The translations under genes were made by a program, and so were the position numbers. Under the pieces are notes generated by a model. That model did no database searches and was not told the origin of the DNA. It saw nothing but the letters and a program-made list of their open reading frames with translations. Of a stretch of DNA of 5,908 nt, positions 1-5,908 are shown piece by piece (the stretch's first letter is position 1; every line of letters starts with the position of its first letter). The DNA is taken from positions 1 to 5,908 of the forward strand of contig CANIXE010000156.1 in NCBI GenBank assembly GCA_947470885.1, in the 5' to 3' direction. This DNA comes from Planctomycetota bacterium (GTDB lineage: Bacteria; Planctomycetota; UBA11346).

Positions 1-495
1 CAGAAGACCACCGTCGGCGTGATGTACATGCTCAAGCTCCACCACTTGGTGGAAGACAAGCTGCACGCCCGCGCCACCGGTTCGTACTCCCTCATCACCC
101 AGCAGCCCCTGGGCGGCAAAGCCCGTTTCGGCGGCCAGCGCTTCGGTGAAATGGAAGTCTGGGCGCTTGAGGCCTACGGCGCAGCCCACGTGCTCCAGGA
201 AATCCTCACGGTCAAGTCGGACGATGTCGACGGCCGTACCCGGATCTACGAGAGCATGGTCAAGGGCGACGGCAGCCTGACCTATGGTACGCCGATGGCC
301 TTCGAAGTGCTGATGAACGAAATCCGCGGCCTCGGCCTGGATATTCGCCTGCATCGTCCGGACGACACCCAGTTCGGCGTTGATGCAGCGGTTCCCCTGG
401 ACTTCGGGGTGCCCACCAAGCCCGAGGATCTGGGCATGGACCAGGAAATGATCGCCGAGGTTCCGGCGAACGCCCAGCAGGAAGGGGAGAACTGA
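1..495 (+). CDS. rpoB: RNA polymerase subunit beta, C-terminal part (5' end outside window)
   Basis: The reading frame is open from base 1 and ends at TGA 493-495, giving the last 164 residues of the beta subunit, the catalytic RNA polymerase chain that with beta' forms the active-site cleft. The conserved C-terminal signature is plain: YMLKLHHLVEDKLHARATG, SLITQQPLGGKARFGGQRFG and EMEVWALEAYGAAHVLQE, followed by TVKSDDVDGR and the helix with LMNEIRGLGLDIRL. This part of beta packs on the N-terminus of beta' in the clamp and switch region. The rifampicin-binding region lies upstream, outside the window. After the point where E. coli beta nearly ends there is a 47-residue tail (352-492) rich in Asp and Glu. 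rpoC follows after 75 bases in the same frame with no terminator between, so the two are very likely co-transcribed. Confidence 0.97.
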   Translation, partial: QKTTVGVMYMLKLHHLVEDKLHARATGSYSLITQQPLGGKARFGGQRFGEMEVWALEAYGAAHVLQEILTVKSDDVDGRTRIYESMVKGDGSLTYGTPMAFEVLMNEIRGLGLDIRLHRPDDTQFGVDAAVPLDFGVPTKPEDLGMDQEMIAEVPANAQQEGEN

Positions 496-570
496 CGTCT
501 CCCGACGCCGGTTCCGCGCACGCGCTGCACGCACTCCAATCCATATACCTGACGCTCGAGAGCACGCCCC

Positions 571-3500
571 ATGATCGACCACGCCGCTGATCCGACCAAT
601 CTCCAGAGCCCCGATTACAACGCCGTCTCCATCCGGCTGGCCTCCCCCGAGGTCATCCGGTCGTGGAGCCAGGGCGAAGTGAAGCGCCCGGAGACCATCA
701 ACTACCGCAACTACAAGGCGGAACGCGACGGTCTGTTCTGCGAGAAGATCTTTGGCCCCACCAAGGATTGGGAATGTTTCTGCGGCAAGTATTCCGGCGT
801 GAAGTACAAGGGCATCGTCTGCGAAAAGTGCGGCGTGTTGGTCACCCATAGCCGGGTCCGTCGCGAGCGCATGGGCCACATCAATCTGGTGAGCCCGGTC
901 GCCCATATCTGGTTCTTCAAGACCATGCCCAGCCGTCTGGGCATCCTCCTTGGCATGAAGTCGAGCAACCTCCAGCAGGTCGTGTACTTCCAGAAGTACA
1001 TCGTGACCGATCCGGGTACCACCCCGCTGGAGTACATGGAAGTCCTGACGGAAGAACAGTACCGCAAGGCTGCTGAGAAATACGGTGACGACTTCAAGGC
1101 CATGATGGGCGCGGAAGCCGTTCAGGAACTCATCAAGCATCTCGACCTCGACAAGCTCGTGGGCGACCTGCGCGAAGAGCTGGGCGGCACCAAGGCCAAG
1201 CAGAAGATCGAAAAGCTGATCAAGCGCCTGAAGCTGGCGGAAGAACTGAAGTCCAGCGGCAACGATCCCCAGTGGATGGTCATGACCGCCGTGCCGGTTA
1301 TCCCGCCGGATCTGCGTCCCTTGGTCCCCCTGGAAAACGGCAATTTCGCCACCAGCGACCTGAACGATCTGTACCGCCGGGTTATCTACCGCAACAACCG
1401 CCTGAAGAAGCTGGTCGAGCTGAATGCTCCCGGCATCATCATCCGCAATGAAAAGCGGATGCTCCAGCAGGCCGTGGACGCGCTGTTCGACAACGGTCGC
1501 TGCCAACGCGCCGTGTTCGGTTCCGGTAATCGCCCGCTGAAGTCCTTGACCGACATGATCAAGGGCAAGCAGGGCCGGTTCCGTGAGAACCTGCTCGGCA
1601 AGCGCGTGGACTACTCGGCCCGTTCGGTCATCGTGGTCGGTCCCCGGCTCAAGCTGCACCAGTGCGGTCTGCCCAAGGCGATCATCCTCGAGCTGTTCCA
1701 GCCGTTCATCATCCGCGCCCTCAAGGAGCGCGGCTATGCCGAAACCGTCAAGGCCGCCAAGCGCAAGCTGGAACGCCGGGACGAAGAAGTCTGGGAAGTG
1801 CTCGACGACGTGATCAAGGGTCGCGTGGTCATGCTGAACCGCGCTCCGACGCTCCATCGCATGGGCATCCAGGCCTTTGAAGTGGTGATGATCGATGGCA
1901 GCGCCATCCAGCTGCATCCACTGGTGTGCGCGGGTTTCAACGCCGACTTCGACGGTGACCAGATGGCCGTCCATCTGCCCCTGTCCATCGAGGCCCAGAC
2001 CGAAGCCCGCGTGCTGATGCTGTCCACCAACAACATCTTCAGCCCGTCCAACGGAAATCCCATCATCTCGGCTGACCAGGACATCGTCCTTGGTTGCTAC
2101 TTCCTGACCCTCGCGAAGGAAGAACAGCCCGGTGAAGGCAAGATCTTCAGCGGGTTCAACGAAGTCTTGATGGCCCTCGACACTGGTGTCGTCAACCTCC
2201 ACAGCCTGATCAAGATCCCCTTGGCCAAGGGCCAGCGGATCGATGACGGCGGGCCGGTGAAGAAGACCCTGGACAAGAATCAGCTCATCGAGACCACGCC
2301 TGGCCGGTATGTCTTCAATGAAGCGCTGCCCAAGGGTATGCCTTATTACAACAAGCAGCAGGATAAAGCCGGCCTTCGCCGGGTGATCGCCGACTGCTTC
2401 GAGTACCTCGACCGGCGCAGCACCATCGCCGTGCTGGATACGATCAAGGAATTGGGCTTCAAGTACTCAACCCTCTCGGGCATGAGTTTCGCCGCCAGCG
2501 ACCTGTACGTGCCAGAAGAGAAGGCCGCCATCGTCATCGAGGCCGACAAGAAGGCGCAAAAGTATCACAAGGCTTACCAGCGCGGCTTGATCACCGCAGC
2601 CGAGAAGCGCCGCAATGTGATCGAAGCCTGGACCCACGCCACCGAAGAAATCGGCGGCAAGCTCATGGAGAAGCTGCGGGACGACAAGCGTCACGGCCCC
2701 GACTACATCAACCCGGTGTATGTCATGGCCAAGTCCGGTGCCCGTGGTTCGGTTGCCCAGGTCCGTCAGCTCTGCGGTATGCGCGGTCTGCTTGCCAAAC
2801 CGAACGGTGAAATCATTGAAACCCCGGTCCGCGCGAATTTCCGCGAAGGCCTGAAGGTTCTCGAATACTTCACCTCGACCCACGGTGCCCGTAAGGGTCT
2901 GGCCGACACCGCCCTGAAGACTGCCGACTCGGGTTACCTGACCCGTAAGTTGGTGGACGTCGCCCAGGACATGATCGTCAGCGAGGTCGATTGCGGTACC
3001 GTCGGCGGCATCACCAAGTCCGTCGTCTACGACGGTGACGTGATCAAGCTGACCCTGGCTGATGCAGTCACCGGGCGCACCGCCCGGGATACCATCGTCG
3101 ATATCGTCACCGATGAAATCATCGTCCGTGAGAACGACATCATCAGCAAGGACAAGGCCAAGGCGGTTGAGGCCCTCGGATTCGAGAAGATCCGGGTCCG
3201 CAGCCCGCTGACCTGCGAAGCCAAGAAGGGCGTCTGCCAGAAGTGCTACGGCATGGATCTGAGCCGCGGCCTGGTGGTGGAGCATGGTGTGGCGGTCGGC
3301 ATCATCGCCGCCCAGTCCATCGGTGAGCCGGGTACCCAGCTCACGATGCGTACCTTCCACACCGGTGGTGCGGCGACGACCAAGAGCGAAGAGACCAGCT
3401 ACAAGGCACGCAAGCCTGGTAAGATCGTCTACGAAAACCTGCGCATCGTGGTCAACGGTCAGAGCGAGAACGTCGTCCTGAATCGTAACGGCGAGTTGGC

Positions 3501-4707
3501 CATCCACGACAAGAACGGTCGGGTGATCGAGCGCTTCAAGGTGCCGGTCGGTTCGAAGATGCTCATCGCCGACGGCACGATCGTCGAGAAGGGCGCCTTG
3601 ATCGTCGAATGGGAGGCGTCCAGCATTCCCATTCTTTCGGATGTCGGCGGTGTGGTGCGCTTCGAGCACATCATTCCCGAAGTCACCATGCGCGAGGAGC
3701 GCGATCCGGCCACGGGCATCACCAACCGGATCATCCTCGAAGGCAAGGGTGACCTCCATCCCCAGGTCGTCCTCGAGGACGGCGCAGGTCGGGCCATCGC
3801 CCACTACCCGATTCCTGAAAAGGCGACCCTGCGCGTCGTCGAGGGCCAGACCATCGGCGCCGGTACGCTGCTCGCCAGCACGCCCCGTGAAATCTCGGGT
3901 ACCCACGACATCACCGGCGGTCTGCCCCGGGTCACCGAGCTGTTCGAAGCTCGGCCGCCCAAGGATCCCGCAGTCATGGCCGAGATCGATGGCGTCATCG
4001 ACTTCGGCGAACGCAAGCGCGGCAAGCGGATCATCGTCATCAAGGGTGATTCCGGCACCGAGATCGAGCATGCGATCCCCCAGGGCAAGCACTACCGCGT
4101 CCACAAGGGCGACCGGGTCAAGGCTGGCGACGCCCTGGTGGACGGCGTGCTGGTACCCAAGGACCTTCTCCGGGTGGTCGGCGAGGAAGCCCTTCAAGAC
4201 TATCTCATCGGCGAAATCCAGGCTGTGTACCGCGCCCAGAACGTGCGTATCGATGACAAGCACATCGAGACCATCGTCCGTCAGATGCTCCGCCGCGTGG
4301 ACATCCAGGATCCGGGTGACCTCCCGCTGCTCCAGGGCCAGATCATCGACAAGGTCGAGATCCGGGAACTGAACAACCGGGCGATCAGCGAAGGTAAGCG
4401 TCCGGCGACCTTCGAGCCTCGGCTCATGGGTATTACCCGCGCCGCCCTGCACAGCGAATCGTTCATCTCGGCCGCGTCCTTCCAGGAGACGACCAAGGTC
4501 CTGGCCGACGCCTCTCTGGCCGGTCGCCGCGACAGCCTCAGCGGCCTCAAGGAGAACGTCATCCTCGGTCACCTCATCCCCTGCGGCACCGGCTTCGGGG
4601 TGTATAAGCAGGTTCGGATCGAGAAAACCGGAATACCGGTTGTCATTTCAGAAAAGCCCACTACCGTCCGCGCCCCCGTTCAGGAGTCCGTCAGTGCCCA
4701 CGATTAA
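571..4707 (+). CDS. rpoC: RNA polymerase subunit beta'
   Basis: The 1378-residue product (E. coli beta' has 1407) is complete and colinear with the family. Zinc site 1 is C69, C71, C84 and C87. Clamp helices that bind sigma lie near residues 262-306. The catalytic loop NADFDGD is at 457-463, with Mg-binding D459, D461 and D463. The bridge helix region is about 755-800. Zinc site 2 is C808, C882, C889 and C892. The trigger loop is near 913-933, with M926, R927 and H930 matching E. coli M932, R933 and H936. An SI3-like insertion lies between HTGG and GGLPRVTELFEAR. ATG 571 is the only likely start: stops in the spacer close the frame, and conserved sequence begins about residue 15. A weak GAGAG (558-562) precedes it. 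The C-terminal codons overlap rpsL by 14 bases. Odd points are Y273 and V438 at normally conserved positions. Confidence 0.98.
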   Translation: MIDHAADPTNLQSPDYNAVSIRLASPEVIRSWSQGEVKRPETINYRNYKAERDGLFCEKIFGPTKDWECFCGKYSGVKYKGIVCEKCGVLVTHSRVRRERMGHINLVSPVAHIWFFKTMPSRLGILLGMKSSNLQQVVYFQKYIVTDPGTTPLEYMEVLTEEQYRKAAEKYGDDFKAMMGAEAVQELIKHLDLDKLVGDLREELGGTKAKQKIEKLIKRLKLAEELKSSGNDPQWMVMTAVPVIPPDLRPLVPLENGNFATSDLNDLYRRVIYRNNRLKKLVELNAPGIIIRNEKRMLQQAVDALFDNGRCQRAVFGSGNRPLKSLTDMIKGKQGRFRENLLGKRVDYSARSVIVVGPRLKLHQCGLPKAIILELFQPFIIRALKERGYAETVKAAKRKLERRDEEVWEVLDDVIKGRVVMLNRAPTLHRMGIQAFEVVMIDGSAIQLHPLVCAGFNADFDGDQMAVHLPLSIEAQTEARVLMLSTNNIFSPSNGNPIISADQDIVLGCYFLTLAKEEQPGEGKIFSGFNEVLMALDTGVVNLHSLIKIPLAKGQRIDDGGPVKKTLDKNQLIETTPGRYVFNEALPKGMPYYNKQQDKAGLRRVIADCFEYLDRRSTIAVLDTIKELGFKYSTLSGMSFAASDLYVPEEKAAIVIEADKKAQKYHKAYQRGLITAAEKRRNVIEAWTHATEEIGGKLMEKLRDDKRHGPDYINPVYVMAKSGARGSVAQVRQLCGMRGLLAKPNGEIIETPVRANFREGLKVLEYFTSTHGARKGLADTALKTADSGYLTRKLVDVAQDMIVSEVDCGTVGGITKSVVYDGDVIKLTLADAVTGRTARDTIVDIVTDEIIVRENDIISKDKAKAVEALGFEKIRVRSPLTCEAKKGVCQKCYGMDLSRGLVVEHGVAVGIIAAQSIGEPGTQLTMRTFHTGGAATTKSEETSYKARKPGKIVYENLRIVVNGQSENVVLNRNGELAIHDKNGRVIERFKVPVGSKMLIADGTIVEKGALIVEWEASSIPILSDVGGVVRFEHIIPEVTMREERDPATGITNRIILEGKGDLHPQVVLEDGAGRAIAHYPIPEKATLRVVEGQTIGAGTLLASTPREISGTHDITGGLPRVTELFEARPPKDPAVMAEIDGVIDFGERKRGKRIIVIKGDSGTEIEHAIPQGKHYRVHKGDRVKAGDALVDGVLVPKDLLRVVGEEALQDYLIGEIQAVYRAQNVRIDDKHIETIVRQMLRRVDIQDPGDLPLLQGQIIDKVEIRELNNRAISEGKRPATFEPRLMGITRAALHSESFISAASFQETTKVLADASLAGRRDSLSGLKENVILGHLIPCGTGFGVYKQVRIEKTGIPVVISEKPTTVRAPVQESVSAHD
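3379..3948 (+). other. SI3-like insertion inside the RpoC trigger loop (residues about 937-1126)
   Basis: Between the first trigger-loop half, ending MRTFHTGG, and the second half at DITGGLPRVTELFEAR lie about 180 residues. They align in outline with E. coli beta' SI3: an N-terminal part with a KVPVGSKMLIADGTIVEKG stretch, then SDVGGVVRFEHII and a second part with VVEGQTIGAGTLLA. In E. coli, SI3 consists of sandwich-barrel hybrid motifs near the secondary channel and affects pausing and cleavage. Its presence separates this polymerase from those of Firmicutes, Actinobacteria and Deinococcus-Thermus, which lack it. The region looks somewhat shorter than in E. coli. Boundaries are approximate, judged by eye. 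Confidence 0.8.
4682..4686 (+). promoter_or_regulatory. Ribosome binding site of rpsL, inside the rpoC coding end
   Basis: AGGAG lies 7 bases before GTG 4694. It is the strongest Shine-Dalgarno match in the window. It decides the rpsL start in favour of GTG 4694 over an in-frame ATG at 4640, which would add 18 residues not found in S12. Confidence 0.85.
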
Positions 4708-5074
4708 TCAGCTGATCCGCAAGGGCCGCGAGTCCGCCGCCAACCGGACCAAGAGCCCCCAGCTCGAGAGCAACCCGTTCAAGCGCGGTGTCTGTCTCCA
4801 GGTCAAGACCATGACCCCGAAGAAGCCGAACTCGGCCCTTCGCAAGATCGCCCGCGTTCGCTTGTCGAACGGCAAGGAGATTACGGCGTACATCGGTGGT
4901 GAGAAGCATAACCTCCAGGAACACAGCCTCGTGCTGATCCGCGGTGGTCGCGTCCACGACCTTCCCGGTGTTCGCTACCACATCGTTCGCGGCAAGCTTG
5001 ACTGCCAGGGCGTCCAGGGCCGTATGCAGGCCCGTTCGCAGTACGGCACCAAGCGGCCCAAGAAGAAGTCCTAA
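4694..5074 (+). CDS. rpsL: 30S ribosomal protein S12
   Basis: The 126-residue product is of normal S12 length. S12 sits in the decoding centre of the 30S subunit and helps monitor codon-anticodon pairing. Conserved segments include PTINQLIRKGR at the N-terminus, KRGVCLQVKTMTPKKPNSALRK at 30-51 (with K43, the classic streptomycin-resistance position, intact), GGEKHNLQEHS at 68-78, GGRVHDLPGVRYH at 84-96 and a basic end, YGTKRPKKK. The start is GTG 4694, chosen because translation there gives the canonical N-terminus and AGGAG lies 7 bases upstream. The first 14 bases overlap the end of rpoC in another frame, suggesting translational coupling. Position 88 is His (codon 4955-4957), where Lys is nearly universal and where changes in other bacteria affect streptomycin sensitivity. 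D89, the residue methylthiolated by RimO in E. coli, is kept. Confidence 0.97.
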   Translation: MPTINQLIRKGRESAANRTKSPQLESNPFKRGVCLQVKTMTPKKPNSALRKIARVRLSNGKEITAYIGGEKHNLQEHSLVLIRGGRVHDLPGVRYHIVRGKLDCQGVQGRMQARSQYGTKRPKKKS

Positions 5075-5080
5075 TCAGCG

Positions 5081-5102
5081 TCCGCTCCCCACCGGGGGCG
5101 GG
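5081..5102 (+). promoter_or_regulatory. GC-rich hairpin between rpsL and rpsG
   Basis: CGCTCCC (5083-5089) pairs with GGGGGCG (5094-5100) around the loop CACC, with one G-T pair; two further pairs extend the base to 5081 and 5102. It starts 6 bases after the rpsL stop. Only a short, broken T run follows, so it is a poor terminator. It could slow polymerase, protect or process the mRNA, or contribute to an S7-binding site. In E. coli, S7 represses translation by binding the rpsL-rpsG spacer, but nothing here proves the same role. Confidence 0.5.
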
Positions 5103-5139
5103 TCGTTTCCACCAGTACCTCCGGGTTCGTATCCGGGTT

Positions 5140-5145
5140 AAGGGA
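5140..5145 (+). promoter_or_regulatory. Ribosome binding site of rpsG
   Basis: AAGGGA lies 5 bases before ATG 5151 and is a fair Shine-Dalgarno match. The alternative ATG at 5277, nearer the usual S7 start, has no purine-rich site before it. This favours the long form of S7. Confidence 0.65.
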
Positions 5146-5150
5146 ATTCC

Positions 5151-5732
5151 ATGGCCATCAAGCCTTCTGACAACATCCCCGACATGATCGACGACCAGGA
5201 TCCTTCCTCCGTTCAGATCAATGAGGATGGTTCCATCACCCTCGCCCAGACTGGCACGGTCGCCAAGCCCGTCGCCATGCAGTGGGTTGGTTCGGACATC
5301 AAGCCGGATACCCGCTACGGCAGTCTGGTCGTCGCCAAGTTCATCAATTGCTTGATGTACGATGGCAAGAAGAGCGTCGCCGAAGGCGTGTTCTATGGCG
5401 CCATGGAGCAGATCGCCGACAAGCTGAAGGCTGATCCCCTGCCCGTCTTCGAGCAGGCCATCGAGAATGCCAAGCCCCTGGTGGAAGTCCGCTCGAAGCG
5501 TATCGGTGGTGCCAACTACCAGGTACCCGTCGAAGTGAACCGCCGTCGTCAGCAGACCCTGGCCATCCGCTGGATGCTCGAAGCGATTCGCGGTCGTAAG
5601 GGCCGTCCCATTGCTGAAAAGCTGGCCCAGGAGCTGATCGACTGCTACAACAAGACTGGTACCACGATCCAGAAGCGCGAGAACACCCATCGCATGGCCG
5701 AGGCCAACAAGGCTTTCAGCCACTTCGCCTGA
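5151..5732 (+). CDS. rpsG: 30S ribosomal protein S7 with an N-terminal extension
   Basis: S7 binds the 3' domain of 16S rRNA, nucleates assembly of the 30S head and lies near the E site. From about residue 49 the product is classic S7: DIKPDTRYGS, VAKFINCLMYDGKKSVAE, the beta-hairpin region VEVRSKRIGGANYQVPVEV (111-129), RRRQQTLAIRWMLEAIRGRKGRP, and the C-terminal KRENTHRMAEANKAFSHF. The 193 residues exceed the usual 155-160. The excess is about 37 to 40 residues at the N-terminus, acidic instead of the usual basic PRRR-type start: seven Asp/Glu against two Lys in residues 1-43. ATG 5151 is supported by AAGGGA upstream and by GC-ending codons throughout the extension (about three quarters). 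ATG 5277 (M43) would give 151 residues but lacks a binding site. The common final Trp is absent; the chain ends HFA before TGA. It is the last gene of the unit. Confidence 0.95.
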   Translation: MAIKPSDNIPDMIDDQDPSSVQINEDGSITLAQTGTVAKPVAMQWVGSDIKPDTRYGSLVVAKFINCLMYDGKKSVAEGVFYGAMEQIADKLKADPLPVFEQAIENAKPLVEVRSKRIGGANYQVPVEVNRRRQQTLAIRWMLEAIRGRKGRPIAEKLAQELIDCYNKTGTTIQKRENTHRMAEANKAFSHFA

Positions 5733-5735
5733 ACC

Positions 5736-5760
5736 GTATCCGGTCCCTGCGACCGGATAC
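5736..5760 (+). repeat. Perfect 10-bp inverted repeat just after rpsG
   Basis: GTATCCGGTC (5736-5745) and GACCGGATAC (5751-5760) form a perfect 10-bp stem with loop CCTGC, starting 3 bases after the rpsG stop. No T run follows on either strand, so it is not an intrinsic terminator by itself. A role in mRNA 3'-end protection, RNase processing or protein binding is possible but unproven. Confidence 0.75.
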
Positions 5761-5766
5761 ATCCGC

Positions 5767-5799
5767 AAAAAAGCCCCGTCCATTGGACGGGGCTTTTTT
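5767..5799 (+). terminator. Strong Rho-independent terminator of the rpoBC-rpsLG unit
   Basis: GCCCCGTCC (5773-5781) pairs perfectly with GGACGGGGC (5785-5793) around the loop ATT. Six A precede and six T follow, so the stem can extend to 15 bp and the site is symmetrical: it should also work on the minus strand for any converging transcript. It lies 34 bases after rpsG. Confidence 0.95.
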
Positions 5800-5880
5800 C
5801 GTTGGTGGTGGAGTTCAGCAGCCTGTCCCGCCGCGGGGGCAATCCCAGGCCGGCTACCCTGCCTTTCTTGTCAGCAGAAT

Positions 5881-5906
5881 CCGCCGTGGGGTTAGCCCCA
5901 CAGCGG
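5881..5906. repeat. Hairpin at the right edge of the window
   Basis: CCGC (5881-5884) pairs with GCGG (5903-5906) and GTGGGG (5886-5891) with CCCCAC (5896-5901), with one C-A mismatch and loop TTAG. The window ends 2 bases later, so it is unclear whether a T run follows. It may be a terminator, a repeat or a leader structure. The rest of 5800-5880 shows no gene, RNA or promoter that I can support. Confidence 0.5.
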
Positions 5907-5908
5907 TA

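Noticed and set aside
485..503. Inverted repeat GGGAGA/TCTCCC across the rpoB stop codon
   Set aside because: Only 6 bp with a 7-base loop and no T run. Readily explained by chance in GC-rich DNA.
496..570. Possible rpoB-rpoC fusion, since both are in the same frame
   Set aside because: Stops at 493-495 and 550-552 separate them, and both ends look complete. The shared frame is coincidence.
2467..4572. A 701-codon open frame on the minus strand opposite rpoC
   Set aside because: Its codons lie exactly opposite rpoC codons, so stops appear only where rpoC uses TTA, CTA or TCA. rpoC avoids these rare codons; the frame ends precisely at a TCA serine codon (2467-2469). The protein is repetitive in Asp, Gly and Leu with no known domain. 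It reflects codon bias, not a gene.
4640..4693. Longer rpsL beginning at ATG 4640
   Set aside because: The added 18 residues lie wholly inside rpoC and match no S12. The canonical N-terminus PTINQL starts right after GTG 4694, which has AGGAG at proper spacing.
4881..5783. A 300-codon minus-strand open frame opposite rpsL and rpsG
   Set aside because: It is antisense to two highly conserved ribosomal protein genes and crosses the terminator. The product resembles no family I know.
5868..5896. TTGTCA as a -35 box of a promoter for a gene beyond the window
   Set aside because: At 17 bases spacing the -10 position reads GTTAGC, a poor match, and falls within the hairpin stem and loop. Not enough for a promoter call.
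5645..5908. Minus-strand frame open from the right edge through the terminator into rpsG
   Set aside because: It would read through the symmetrical terminator and end inside rpsG antisense. There is no credible start or conserved domain; open frames of this length are expected in GC-rich DNA.

Overview
This window is an ordinary core-gene segment. It holds the 3' end of rpoB, complete rpoC, complete rpsL and complete rpsG, all on the + strand, closed by a strong intrinsic terminator. These are the RNA polymerase beta and beta' subunits and ribosomal proteins S12 and S7. I see no mobile element, CRISPR array, tRNA, rRNA or defence system, and no evidence of an undescribed system.

Organism: GC-rich DNA with codons ending mostly in C or G, from a bacterium whose RpoC carries the SI3-type insertion in the trigger loop, as in many Gram-negative phyla. 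Sequence style (RpoC KRVDYSARSVIVVGP and ERRDEEVWEVLDDVI; S7 FINCLMYDGKKS and RRRQQTLAIRWMLEAIRGRKGRP) recalls Planctomycetes and neighbouring PVC-type lineages more than Proteobacteria, Firmicutes or Actinobacteria. This placement is from memory of these families, not from a search, and is only moderately secure.

Layout: 1-495 rpoB 3' end; 496-570 a 75-base spacer; 571-4707 rpoC; 4694-5074 rpsL, overlapping rpoC by 14 bases with its own strong ribosome binding site; 5075-5150 a spacer with a GC-rich hairpin and the rpsG ribosome binding site; 5151-5732 rpsG; 5736-5760 a perfect hairpin; 5767-5799 a U-tract terminator; 5800-5908 apparently non-coding, ending in another hairpin. No promoter was recognised, so the genes are probably read from upstream of rpoB as one transcript. 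The common str-operon partners fusA and tuf do not follow rpsG.

Together the genes link synthesis of the polymerase core (beta and beta') with two 30S proteins: S12 in the decoding centre and S7, which nucleates the 30S head. Points worth a second look are a histidine at S12 position 88 where lysine is nearly universal, an acidic N-terminal extension on S7, an acidic C-terminal tail on RpoB, a few substitutions at conserved RpoC positions, and the intercistronic hairpins.
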